NCBI GenBank assembly: GCA_029010655.1
Contig: JAQXKW010000018.1
Span: 1-15,930 of the forward strand
From: Clostridia bacterium
GTDB taxonomy: Bacteria; Bacillota; Clostridia; Oscillospirales; CAG-272
Length of the DNA stretch: 15,930 nt
Direction of reading: 5' to 3'
The notes below the pieces were generated by a model, which saw nothing but the letters and a program-made list of their open reading frames with translations, searched no databases and was not told where the DNA came from. Below are positions 1-6,616 of the stretch, one piece after another. Position numbers and translations under genes: made by a program. The stretch's first letter is position 1. Each line of letters begins with the position of its first letter.

Positions 1-1
1 G

Positions 2-889
2 CAAAACACCATAGCTGTTTCCTGCGATTATCAGGAAATGCTCAACGAGGGCATGAAAACCGCATACTGCGGCGTTGAGGGCGCTTTTGCCTATATCGCC
101 GCAAAGAAAATGTTCCCCACCTCCCGACTTTTCCCCTGCCCCGATTTTGCCGAGGCGTATGCGGGCGTTGAAAAAGGCATTTACGACTGCGCCGTGCTTC
201 CCCTGGAAAACAGCTATGCGGGTGAGGTCGGAAACGTTATGGATCTTATTTTCTCGGGAGAGCTGTTTATTAACCGTGTTATTGAACTGCCCGTGCGCCA
301 CTGCCTTATTGCTAAAAAAGGCGTCCGCACACAGGATATAAAAAAGGTTATCAGCCACCCGCAGGCGCTTAATCAGTGCGCCGACTACATCAGGGACCAC
401 GGCTTTGAAACGGAGGGCGCAACCAACACCGCCGCCGCCGCAAAGTATATTTTGGAGTGTCCCGACCCTTCCGTCGCCGCTATCGCGTCTGAAGATACCG
501 CCGAAATCTTCGGTCTTGCGGCGCTTGAAAAAGGCATTAACGACGCCGACAACAACACAACCAGATTTGCCGCAGTTTCCCGTGTGAGACACGTTCCCGA
601 TGCTGTAAAGCTCCGTGAAAACGAAAACTTTATTCTTGTTTTCACCGTTCAGAACAAGGCGGGTGCATTGGCGCAGACCCTTAATATAATCGGCGCTCAC
701 GGGTACAATATGAGAAGTCTCCGCAGTCACCCCATGAAAGGGCTTCAGTGGAATTATTACTTCTATATTGAGGCAGAGGGCAATATTGACAACGAAAACG
801 GCAGATCAATGCTCAGGGAGCTTTCCGCCATTTGCGCAAGGCTGAAGCTTGTGGGCACGTTCACCGCCGAGGACAACCATGACATTTGA
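2..889 (+). CDS. pheA: Prephenate dehydratase with ACT domain, 5'-truncated; probably C-terminal part of a chorismate mutase/prephenate dehydratase (P-protein)
   Basis: Converts prephenate to phenylpyruvate in phenylalanine synthesis in the cytoplasm. The frame is open from base 2, with no stop before the first ATG at 38. The residues before the catalytic domain look like a linker, so an N-terminal part, most likely an AroQ chorismate mutase domain, lies outside the window (inference). Visible family motifs are VLPLENSYAGEVGN near base 195, SHPQALNQC near 353, and the catalytic TRF triplet near 559-567 inside NNTTRFAAVSR. A C-terminal ACT domain (about 635-860) starts with GALAQTLNIIG. Its usual ESRP phenylalanine-binding motif reads RSHP here. 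The stop overlaps the tyrA start by 11 bases, which indicates an operon with translational coupling. The dehydratase assignment is firm. Only the missing N-terminus is uncertain. Confidence 0.93.
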   Translation, partial: QNTIAVSCDYQEMLNEGMKTAYCGVEGAFAYIAAKKMFPTSRLFPCPDFAEAYAGVEKGIYDCAVLPLENSYAGEVGNVMDLIFSGELFINRVIELPVRHCLIAKKGVRTQDIKKVISHPQALNQCADYIRDHGFETEGATNTAAAAKYILECPDPSVAAIASEDTAEIFGLAALEKGINDADNNTTRFAAVSRVRHVPDAVKLRENENFILVFTVQNKAGALAQTLNIIGAHGYNMRSLRSHPMKGLQWNYYFYIEAEGNIDNENGRSMLRELSAICARLKLVGTFTAEDNHDI

Positions 890-1742
890 CAAAGGCACAA
901 AATTCTGCATTGTGGGCATGGGTCAGATGGGCGGCAACTATGCAAAGCTGCTTACCCAAAACGGTTTTGAGGTGGGAGGTATGGATATTTCACCCGAAGC
1001 CATTGAATATGCCAAGGAAAACGGCTTTATCAGCCACGGAAGATGCGAGGTTGACGGCGACTGGCTGAGGGATTTTGACGTAGTGGTGTTTGCCCTGTAT
1101 CCGACAGCCTTTGAAAACTGGATACGTGAAAATCAGAAATATCTGAAAAGCGGTGCGCTGCTTACCGACGTTACGGGCGTTAAAGCTTGTATTATAAATA
1201 AAATCCAGTCCCTACTCCGTGACGATTTGGAATATATCGGCGCTCACCCCATGGCTGGGCGTGAAAAAAGCGGTATCAGAACCTCAAATCCCGAGGTTTT
1301 CCGCGGCGCAAACTATATTATAACCCCCACCGAAAAGAACACCGAAAGGGCTGTTGCGCTTTGCGCTGAGCTTGGCAGAATACTGGGCTTCGGCACAATT
1401 ACTACCCTTTCCCCCCAAGAGCACGACTCAATGATAGCTTTTTTATCACAGCTTACGCACTGCATCGCCGTGGCATTGATGACCTGCCGCGACACCTCGG
1501 CAATGGCGGAATACAGCGGCGACTCCTTCCGTGATTTGACGAGAATTGCAAAGATTAACGAAAAGCTGTGGAGCGAGCTGTTTCTGCTTAATAAAGAGGA
1601 GCTGCTGCGCCAGATGACCCTTTTTGAAAAGAGCTTTTCTGAATTGCGGCGCACTATTGAGGAAGATGACAAAGAAGCTTTATGCGAGATAATGAAGTAT
1701 TCCGCAAAGCAAAGAGAACTATTTGATAAAAGGAAGACTTAA
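879..1742 (+). CDS. tyrA: Prephenate dehydrogenase
   Basis: Oxidatively decarboxylates prephenate to 4-hydroxyphenylpyruvate using NAD(P), the tyrosine branch next to pheA. The 287-residue product opens with the Rossmann motif IVGMGQMGG. It has the family signature HPMAGREKSG, whose His is the catalytic residue in this family, followed by a helical dimerisation region. There is no ACT or chorismate mutase domain, so this is the short monofunctional type. I chose the ATG at 879 because GAGGA at 869-873 lies five bases upstream and the protein then begins just before the nucleotide-binding strand. A TTG further upstream at 849 would add ten residues unlike the family. The gene overlaps pheA by 11 bases and stops two bases before the DAHP synthase start. 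Confidence 0.94.
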   Translation: MTFDKGTKFCIVGMGQMGGNYAKLLTQNGFEVGGMDISPEAIEYAKENGFISHGRCEVDGDWLRDFDVVVFALYPTAFENWIRENQKYLKSGALLTDVTGVKACIINKIQSLLRDDLEYIGAHPMAGREKSGIRTSNPEVFRGANYIITPTEKNTERAVALCAELGRILGFGTITTLSPQEHDSMIAFLSQLTHCIAVALMTCRDTSAMAEYSGDSFRDLTRIAKINEKLWSELFLLNKEELLRQMTLFEKSFSELRRTIEEDDKEALCEIMKYSAKQRELFDKRKT

Positions 1743-1744
1743 AA

Positions 1745-2773
1745 ATGAACATGGAATTCAGAAGAGAAATGCCTACGGCGAGAGTTATCAAGGAAATGTA
1801 CCCTCTCTCCGACAAGGTCATTGAACAGAAAAAGAAAAACGACGAGGAAATAAGAAAGGTTTTCACGGGAGAGAGCAAAAGGTTTATCCTTATAATCGGA
1901 CCCTGCTCCGCAGACCGTGAGGACGCAGTTCTTGACTACATGACCCGTCTCAGAGAGGTTCAGGAAAAGGTAGCCGACAAGATTCTCATTATCCCCCGTA
2001 TTTACACCAACAAGCCCCGTACCACCGGCGACGGGTATAAGGGTATGCTTCATCAGCCCGACCCTGTCAGCGAGCCTGACCTTCTGAAGGGTCTGCTTGC
2101 AATCAGAAAGCTCCACACAACCACCATGGAGCAGACAGGCTTTTCCTGTGCGGACGAAATGCTCTACCCCGAAAATCATCAGTACCTGTCCGACTGCCTT
2201 TCATACGTTGCCGTGGGCGCACGCTCCGTGGAGAATCAGCTCCACCGCCTGACCTCAAGCGGACTTGATATTCCCGTAGGAATGAAAAACCCCACCGGCG
2301 GCGACCTTTCCGTTATGATGAACTCCATAACCGCCGCACAGCACAAGCATACCTTCGTATACTCCGGCTGGGAGGTTAAAAGTGCGGGAAATCTGCTCTC
2401 CCATGCGATTATGAGAGGTTATTCCAACAAGCACGGCCAGTCTATCCCCAACTATCATTACGAGGATTTGCGCAACCTTTGCGAGCTTTACGAAAGCAGC
2501 GGGCTTGCAAACCCTGCGGTTATCGTGGATACCAACCATGCAAACTCCGGCAAGAAATGGATGGAGCAACCCAGAATTGCAAAGGAAATTCTGCACAGCA
2601 TGCGCCACAGCGAGGACATCGGAAGGCTTGTTAAGGGTCTTATGATTGAGTCCTATATTGAGGACGGAAACCAGAAGGCGGACGGAGACAAGTACGGTCT
2701 TTCCATTACCGACCCCTGCCTGGGCTGGGAAAAGAGTGAAAGAATGATTCTTGATCTGGCGGATCTTCTTTAA
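1745..2773 (+). CDS. 3-deoxy-7-phosphoheptulonate (DAHP) synthase, class I (AroFGH type)
   Basis: Condenses phosphoenolpyruvate with erythrose-4-phosphate, the first committed step of the shikimate pathway. The 342-residue protein carries the type I alpha family signatures in order: LIIGPCSADRED, PRIYTNKPRTTGDGYKG (PEP and phosphate site region), KNPTGGD, and DTNHANSGKKW, the metal-binding segment corresponding to the SHANS motif of E. coli AroG. The length is close to that of E. coli AroF/G/H. The ATG at 1745 has AGGAAG about nine bases upstream. An alternative ATG at 1751 would leave the SD too far away. It is the last gene of the operon and is followed by a strong hairpin terminator. Enzymes of this type are usually feedback-inhibited by Phe, Tyr or Trp. 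Which one applies cannot be read here, so no aroF/G/H symbol is given. Confidence 0.94.
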   Translation: MNMEFRREMPTARVIKEMYPLSDKVIEQKKKNDEEIRKVFTGESKRFILIIGPCSADREDAVLDYMTRLREVQEKVADKILIIPRIYTNKPRTTGDGYKGMLHQPDPVSEPDLLKGLLAIRKLHTTTMEQTGFSCADEMLYPENHQYLSDCLSYVAVGARSVENQLHRLTSSGLDIPVGMKNPTGGDLSVMMNSITAAQHKHTFVYSGWEVKSAGNLLSHAIMRGYSNKHGQSIPNYHYEDLRNLCELYESSGLANPAVIVDTNHANSGKKWMEQPRIAKEILHSMRHSEDIGRLVKGLMIESYIEDGNQKADGDKYGLSITDPCLGWEKSERMILDLADLL

Positions 2774-2790
2774 TTTTATAAAGAACGAAC

Positions 2791-2823
2791 AAGTGGGTAC
2801 GCAAAGCATGCGTACCCACTTTT
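2791..2823 (+). terminator. Intrinsic terminator of the pheA-tyrA-DAHP synthase operon
   Basis: A perfect 13-bp stem (2791-2803 pairing with 2809-2821) with a five-base loop lies 17 bases after the DAHP synthase stop. The right arm ends in a short run of T. No ORF continues past it on the plus strand. Confidence 0.88.
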
Positions 2824-2840
2824 CTGATATAAATTGCGGT

Positions 2841-2871
2841 CGGCTGCTAGCGGCTGGCGGCTAGCGGCTAG
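2841..2871. repeat. Heptamer array, TAGCGGC-type, about four copies
   Basis: Tandem variants of the heptamer TAGCGGC in a strict seven-base register, with C/T and A/G changes (TAGCGGC, TGGCGGC). Similar arrays in the opposite orientation lie at 3474-3515 and 6617-6644. Confidence 0.85.
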
Positions 2872-2903
2872 TTGGCGGCTTCGCCGCCCACACCCCGCAG
2901 GGG

Positions 2904-2947
2904 TGTCATTGCGAGACGGGCGTGACGCCCGTCGTGGCAATCTCTAC
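2904..2947. repeat. Palindromic intergenic unit (TGTCATTGCGAG family), copy 1
   Basis: Conserved ends TGTCATTGCGAG and GTGGCAATCTCTAC enclose an 8-bp GC-rich stem with a TGA loop (2915-2922 pairs with 2926-2933). The unit occurs several times in the two repeat blocks with the ends conserved and the stem changed on both sides. Confidence 0.85.
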
Positions 2948-2988
2948 GAACGACTTGTGGCACTTTGACCGATGAACCGCACCCTACT

Positions 2989-3033
2989 TGTCATTGCGAG
3001 GGCGGCGTAACGCCGCCCGTGGCAATCCTTACT
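2989..3033. repeat. Palindromic intergenic unit, copy 2
   Basis: Same ends as copy 1, with the right end in the CCTTAC variant. The core is a different stem, GGCGGCG pairing with CGCCGCC around a TAA loop (3001-3017). Confidence 0.85.
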
Positions 3034-3165
3034 TATGATATTTCTCGTCTTGATGTAGAAGGCTTTCAGATTTCCTCTTTTCTCTATTTCGGTATCATAA
3101 TGATGCCGAGGGGGAGTGAGTGAAAAACAAGCAAATTACAGCCGCCCCGACTTGTAAAACCGTTG

Positions 3166-3204
3166 GTAAGGATTGCCGAGGGTGCTTGCACCCCTGCAAT
3201 GACA
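3166..3204. repeat. Palindromic intergenic unit, inverted copy, shortened
   Basis: Reads GTAAGGATTGCC to GCAATGACA, which is the reverse orientation of copies 1 and 2. The core GGGTGC/GCACCC stem (3180-3193) has a two-base loop. Confidence 0.75.
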
Positions 3205-3244
3205 CCATGCGGTGCAGTAGATAGACGAGGGGTGACAGCAGACC

Positions 3245-3382
3245 CGTAGGGCGGGGGCTTGCTCCCGCCGTTTTACTTGGATTTTGTGCCGTTCTTTATG
3301 GATAATAAACCACATGTTAATCTTGTTGACGGATATTCAGTATAAATCAAAAGAAACGGCGGGAGCAAGCCCCCGCCCTACG
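3245..3382. repeat. 138-bp element with perfect 29-bp terminal inverted repeats
   Basis: Bases 3245-3273 are the exact reverse complement of 3354-3382. They bracket 80 AT-rich bases without an ORF. Each arm is itself a hairpin (GGGCGGGGGCTTGCTCCCGCC core). A degenerate single arm occurs at 6125-6154. The arrangement resembles a small non-autonomous insertion or a pair of palindromic units. I see no target-site duplication at the ends. Confidence 0.8.
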
Positions 3383-3429
3383 ATATTATTAACGCATTTG
3401 CGCTGACGGAAGGTGCCATCAGAGCATAC

Positions 3430-3465
3430 GTAGAGATTGCCACGGGGCGTTGCACCTCGCAGGCA
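3430..3465. repeat. Degenerate palindromic unit, inverted copy
   Basis: Begins GTAGAGATTGCCACGGGGCG, as the reverse-oriented units do, but the far arm has decayed to CACCTCGCAGG and lacks the AATGACA end. Confidence 0.6.
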
Positions 3466-3473
3466 GTTTCGCC

Positions 3474-3515
3474 GCCGCTAGCCGCTAGCTGCTAGCCGCT
3501 AGCTGCCAGCCGCTA
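3474..3515. repeat. Heptamer array, GCCGCTA-type, six copies
   Basis: Six consecutive heptamers in exact seven-base register: GCCGCTA four times, GCTGCTA and GCTGCCA once each. This is the reverse orientation of the array at 2841-2871. It lies about 20 bases beyond the 3' end of glpK. Confidence 0.88.
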
Positions 3516-3534
3516 TCTTTCCCCTTTCACTTCC

Positions 3535-5031
3535 TTATTCTTCATCGTCTGCCCAGTAAAGGGCGCATCTTACGGCTTTGTGCCAGCCGTTTATGAGCTT
3601 TTCGCACTTCTCTTTTTCGCCCTGGGGTGCGAAAATCCTGTCGGTTGCCCTGTTTTTCAGTATTTCCTCTCTGTCCTGCCAAAAGCCTACCGCAAGCCCC
3701 GCAAGGTAACATGCTCCCAAAGCCGTAGTCTCCACGCAGGAGGGGCGGTGAACCTTGCAGTCCAGTATGTCCGACTGGAACTGCATGAGAAAATCGTTTC
3801 TGCTGGCACCTCCGTCCACTTTAAGCTCGGTTATTCTTATTCCCGAATCCTGCTCCATAGCCCGTGCTATATCATAGGTCTGATAAGCCATGGATTCAAG
3901 GGTTGCACGAACCAAATGGGCTCTGGAAAAGCCCCGGGTTACGCCCACAACGGTTCCTCTTGCGTTCTGGTTCCAATACGGGGCGCCGATGCCTGTAAAT
4001 GCCGGCACAACGTATCCCCCTCCGCTGTCGGAAACGGACACGGCATACTGCTCGCTTTCCTCTGCCGAGGATATGACGCTGAGCTCGTCTCTCAGCCACT
4101 GAACTGCGGCGCCCGCCGCAAAAATACTGCCCTCCAGCGCATAATGAGGCTTTTCCTCGGTTCCTGCGGCGATAGTGGTTATAAGTCCGTTTTTGCTTTC
4201 AACGGGTGTATCTCCCGTATTCATCAGCATAAAGCACCCTGTGCCGTAGGTGTTTTTCATTTCGCCCTTTTCAAAGCAGCACTGCCCGAACAAAGCGCAT
4301 TGCTGGTCTCCTGCGTCGCCCGCTATGGGTATTTCTCCTCCGTACAGGGAAAACTCCGTTTTTCCGAACAAATAAGAGGAGGGGCGAACCTTGGGCAGCA
4401 TACATTTCGGAATATCAAGCAATGCCAGCAGTTCATCGTCCCACGTAAGCGTATGTATATTATATATCATGGTACGGCTTGCGTTGGTTCTGTCCGTAAC
4501 ATGAGCTCTTCCGCCGGTCAGCTTCCATATGAGCCACGTGTCAACGGTTCCGAACAAAAGCTCCCCGTTTTCTGCCCGCTTTCTCGCCCCCGGTACGTTG
4601 TCTAAAAGCCATTTGATTTTTGTACCCGAAAAATATGCGTCGGGCACAAGTCCCGTCTTTTTGCGGATAATATCCCCGTGGCCGCGCTTTACCAAACCGT
4701 CCACCGTTTCCGACGTTCTGCGGCATTGCCACACTATGGCGTTTGCTATGGGCTTTCCCGTGTTTTTGTCCCACACCACGGTGGTTTCCCTTTGGTTGGT
4801 AATTCCGATTGCCGCCACGTCCTTTGCGGTGATATTTATTTTTTTCAACGCCGCGCGGGACACCTCAAGAGTTGTATCCCATATTTCCTCGGCGTCGTGC
4901 TCAACCCAGCCCGGCTTGGGATATATCTGGGTGAACTCCTTTTGCACCGACGTTAAAACATTCCCTGACCTGTCGAAAATCAAGCATCGGGAGCTGGTTG
5001 TTCCCTGGTCAAGCGCCATTATATATTTCAA
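3535..5031 (-). CDS. glpK: Glycerol kinase
   Basis: Phosphorylates glycerol to sn-glycerol-3-phosphate with ATP in the cytoplasm. The 498 residues match the family length and carry ALDQGTTSSRCLIFD at the N-terminal ATPase lobe, GITNQRETTVVWD, DAYFSGTKI, AGDAGDQQCALFGQ, KNTYGTGCFML and the FGGY C-terminal segments GAPYWNQNARGTVVGVTRG and VDGGASRNDFL. The start is a TTG at 5031-5029: GGAGG at 5045-5041 lies nine bases upstream of it, whereas the next in-frame ATG (5019) would be 21 bases away. The TTG overlaps the lipase stop as TTGA, so translation is probably coupled. At residue 228 a Ser (EFSLYG) stands where enterococcal GlpK has the HPr-phosphorylated His (YHFYG), so PTS activation may be absent. 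Confidence 0.97.
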   Translation of the reverse strand: MKYIMALDQGTTSSRCLIFDRSGNVLTSVQKEFTQIYPKPGWVEHDAEEIWDTTLEVSRAALKKINITAKDVAAIGITNQRETTVVWDKNTGKPIANAIVWQCRRTSETVDGLVKRGHGDIIRKKTGLVPDAYFSGTKIKWLLDNVPGARKRAENGELLFGTVDTWLIWKLTGGRAHVTDRTNASRTMIYNIHTLTWDDELLALLDIPKCMLPKVRPSSYLFGKTEFSLYGGEIPIAGDAGDQQCALFGQCCFEKGEMKNTYGTGCFMLMNTGDTPVESKNGLITTIAAGTEEKPHYALEGSIFAAGAAVQWLRDELSVISSAEESEQYAVSVSDSGGGYVVPAFTGIGAPYWNQNARGTVVGVTRGFSRAHLVRATLESMAYQTYDIARAMEQDSGIRITELKVDGGASRNDFLMQFQSDILDCKVHRPSCVETTALGACYLAGLAVGFWQDREEILKNRATDRIFAPQGEKEKCEKLINGWHKAVRCALYWADDEE

Positions 5032-5954
5032 AGCGGCAGTCCTCCCGTTTTTGCAAGCCAGTTTTTAATGTCGGCGTAAACTGTGTCACGGTCAAGCTCG
5101 TTTAAGATTTCATGCCTGTCGTCGGCATACAGCTTCATCTCCGCTTTCTTTCCTGCGGCAATATATCTGTCGTAAGCCTTTTTCACGCCCTTGCCGCAGT
5201 TTCCCACCGGGTCGTCGGCTCCTGAAACAAGCAGCAGGGGACAGTCAGCCGTCTTTTCGATACTCGACTTTTTCTGAATATATTTTATACAGCTGAACAG
5301 ATGGTAAAAGCCGTCAAGGGTGAAAATAAAGGAGCAGAAAGGGTCTTTTGCGTAATTGTCAACATTCTCCTGATTTCTTGAGAGCCAGTTTCCCTGCCCG
5401 TCCGCCTTTTCAAATCTTTTGTTTTGGGCAAACACCAAATCGTTGACAGCCTTCACCCGTGCCGTCCAGCCCTTGAAGCATGCAAGAATCTTACAGAGAG
5501 TCATTCCGAAATCAAGAGCAGCCGTGGGCTGTGAGCCGGTTCCCATAATAACGGTTCCGCAAAGTCCCTCGCCGTGGCGACTTATATAGTTTCGCACAAG
5601 AAACGAGCCCATGCTGTGACCCATGAGAAAATAAGGGACGTTTGGATATTTTTCTTCCGTTAAGGTGCGGAGGGTATGAATATCGGAAAGGACAAAGGAA
5701 AGCCCGTCGGGGTGCCCGAAATAGCCGAAATGCTCGCTGTCTGCGGCGGTTTTCCCGTGACCCAAGTGGTCGTTTCCCGTAACGTATATGCCGAAGCCGT
5801 TAAGATACTCCGCAAAAGGCTCATACCTTTCTATATACTCCACCATGCCGTGGCTTATCTGCAAAACTGCCTTGACCTCATTTTCCGGCACCCATTCCAC
5901 GGCATGAATACGGTTCACGCCGTCCGCCGAGGGAAAATAAAACTCGTTTTTCAT
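5028..5954 (-). CDS. Alpha/beta hydrolase, monoacylglycerol lipase / lysophospholipase type
   Basis: A 308-residue serine hydrolase of the Hydrolase_4 (serine aminopeptidase S33-like) group. It shows the oxyanion-region HG in LQISHGMVEYIERY (about residues 32-45), the nucleophile elbow GHSMG with Ser114, the acid in SGADDPVG near 244-251, and the His in DDRHEILNE near 281, so a full catalytic triad is visible. There is no signal peptide, so it should act in the cytoplasm. The ATG at 5954 has AGGA about eight bases upstream. Longer in-frame starts up to 6086 would include residues encoded by the leader and part of the -10 region. It is coupled to glpK through a 4-base overlap, which suggests it releases glycerol from monoacylglycerol or a related glycerolipid (inference). 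Exact substrate is not readable. Confidence 0.88.
   Translation of the reverse strand: MKNEFYFPSADGVNRIHAVEWVPENEVKAVLQISHGMVEYIERYEPFAEYLNGFGIYVTGNDHLGHGKTAADSEHFGYFGHPDGLSFVLSDIHTLRTLTEEKYPNVPYFLMGHSMGSFLVRNYISRHGEGLCGTVIMGTGSQPTAALDFGMTLCKILACFKGWTARVKAVNDLVFAQNKRFEKADGQGNWLSRNQENVDNYAKDPFCSFIFTLDGFYHLFSCIKYIQKKSSIEKTADCPLLLVSGADDPVGNCGKGVKKAYDRYIAAGKKAEMKLYADDRHEILNELDRDTVYADIKNWLAKTGGLPL
5041..5045 (-). promoter_or_regulatory. Ribosome binding site deciding the TTG start of glpK
   Basis: GGAGG on the minus strand, nine bases before TTG 5031 and inside the end of the lipase gene. Its spacing supports TTG over the downstream ATG. Confidence 0.8.
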
Positions 5955-5988
5955 ATAAAATCCTGCCTTTTTCGTAATTTCGGTGTGC

Positions 5989-6043
5989 TTCACCGATTTG
6001 CGGTTTGCGGCTTTGTTTGCAATAAGGCAAATACATCGGTGAA
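5989..6043 (-). promoter_or_regulatory. Inverted repeat in the lipase-glpK leader
   Basis: TTCACCGAT at 5989-5997 and ATCGGTGAA at 6035-6043 are perfect 9-bp complements separated by 37 bases. They lie between the promoter and the lipase start, so they could form a leader hairpin or act as an operator. Function is unknown. Confidence 0.4.
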
Positions 6044-6076
6044 TAGTTCGCTCATAATTCATTCTGTCTTTTATTA

Positions 6077-6105
6077 AGTTTACCATATTTCGGCATTGAT
6101 TTCAA
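6077..6105 (-). promoter_or_regulatory. Sigma-A-type promoter of lipase-glpK
   Basis: On the minus strand: TTGAAA (6105-6100), 17-bp spacer, TAAACT (6082-6077), giving a leader of roughly 115 bases before the lipase ATG. The -35 box is close to consensus; the -10 box matches four of six. Confidence 0.6.
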
Positions 6106-6124
6106 GGTTTAGGGAATTTTTCGG

Positions 6125-6154
6125 AAAACGGCGGGAGCAATACGGCGCCCTACG
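6125..6154. repeat. Degenerate single arm of the 29-bp repeat seen at 3245-3382
   Basis: AAACGGCGGGAGCAA is followed by a diverged centre and then GCCCTACGG, matching the arm at 3354-3382 at both ends. Confidence 0.65.
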
Positions 6155-6194
6155 GTTTTGCCGAAGCCTTGCGTCTATGCACAGCACCCCATGG

Positions 6195-6232
6195 TGTCAT
6201 TGCGAGGGGCAACGCCCCGTGGCAATCTCTAC
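6195..6232. repeat. Palindromic intergenic unit, short copy
   Basis: TGTCATTGCGAG and GTGGCAATCTCTAC ends around a 5-bp GGGGC/GCCCC stem with an AAC loop. Confidence 0.8.
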
Positions 6233-6275
6233 TGACAATTTGATGGCACCATCCGTTTCTACACCGCACAAAAAC

Positions 6276-6319
6276 TGTCATTGCGAGACGGGCGTTGCGC
6301 CCGTCGTGGCAATCCTTAC
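6276..6319. repeat. Palindromic intergenic unit, full copy
   Basis: Same ends, CCTTAC variant on the right. The core is an 8-bp GACGGGCG/CGCCCGTC stem with a TTG loop. It has the same stem as copy 1 at 2904 but a different loop and right end. Confidence 0.85.
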
Positions 6320-6450
6320 TGGCGATTATACAAGTCGGGGCATCTGTAATCTGCTTGCCTCCTACTCTCTACCCTCGGCATCATAATGATGCCGAAATAG
6401 AGAAAGAGGAAATCAAAAAGCCTTCTACATCAAGACGAGCAATATCGCGA

Positions 6451-6494
6451 GTAAGGATTGCCACGGACGGCATTATGCCGCCCTCGCAATGACA
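6451..6494. repeat. Palindromic intergenic unit, inverted copy
   Basis: GTAAGGATTGCC to CTCGCAATGACA with a diverged core centred on GGCATTATGCC. Confidence 0.8.
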
Positions 6495-6537
6495 GCGCAG
6501 GTGCGGTGCAACGGTCAAAGGTGCCTTCAAATCATTC

Positions 6538-6581
6538 GTAGAGATTGCCACGACGGGCGTAACGCCCGTCTCGCAATGACA
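6538..6581. repeat. Palindromic intergenic unit, inverted copy
   Basis: GTAGAGATTGCCACGACGGG to TCTCGCAATGACA. The core is an 8-bp stem with a TAA loop, the mirror image of the copy at 2904-2947. Confidence 0.85.
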
Positions 6582-6616
6582 CCCCTGCGGGGTGTGGGCG
6601 GCGAAGCCGCCAACCA

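Larger units (their letters stand above)
2841..3112. repeat. Left arm of a ~270-bp imperfect inverted repeat flanking lipase-glpK
   Basis: This segment reads, in reverse complement, nearly the same as 6372-6644. Part 2871-2950 matches 6535-6614 over 80 bases with one difference, which lies in a hairpin loop. The rest is colinear with scattered changes and small indels. In order it contains a 7-bp-period array (2841-2871), small hairpins at 2874-2888 and 2890-2906, two palindromic units of the TGTCATTGCGAG...GTGGCAATC type (2904-2947 and 2989-3033), and a stretch ending in the palindrome at about 3090-3110. No coding potential is evident. Confidence 0.9.

Noticed and set aside
849..878. TTG start for tyrA ten codons upstream
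   Set aside because: No SD at that spot, and the added residues do not fit the family. ATG 879 has GAGGA at good spacing.
3580..4605. Long plus-strand ORF of 341 codons opposite glpK
   Set aside because: It is the antisense shadow of the strongly conserved glycerol kinase frame; composition is Cys-rich and unlike any family.
5955..6086. Upstream start for the lipase giving 352 residues
   Set aside because: The extra 44 residues are encoded by the leader, overlap the predicted -10 box and do not look like the family; the ATG at 5954 has an SD.
6096..6386. ORF of 96 codons on the plus strand
   Set aside because: Made almost wholly of repeat units (6125-6154, 6195-6232, 6276-6319); no RBS and no family resemblance.
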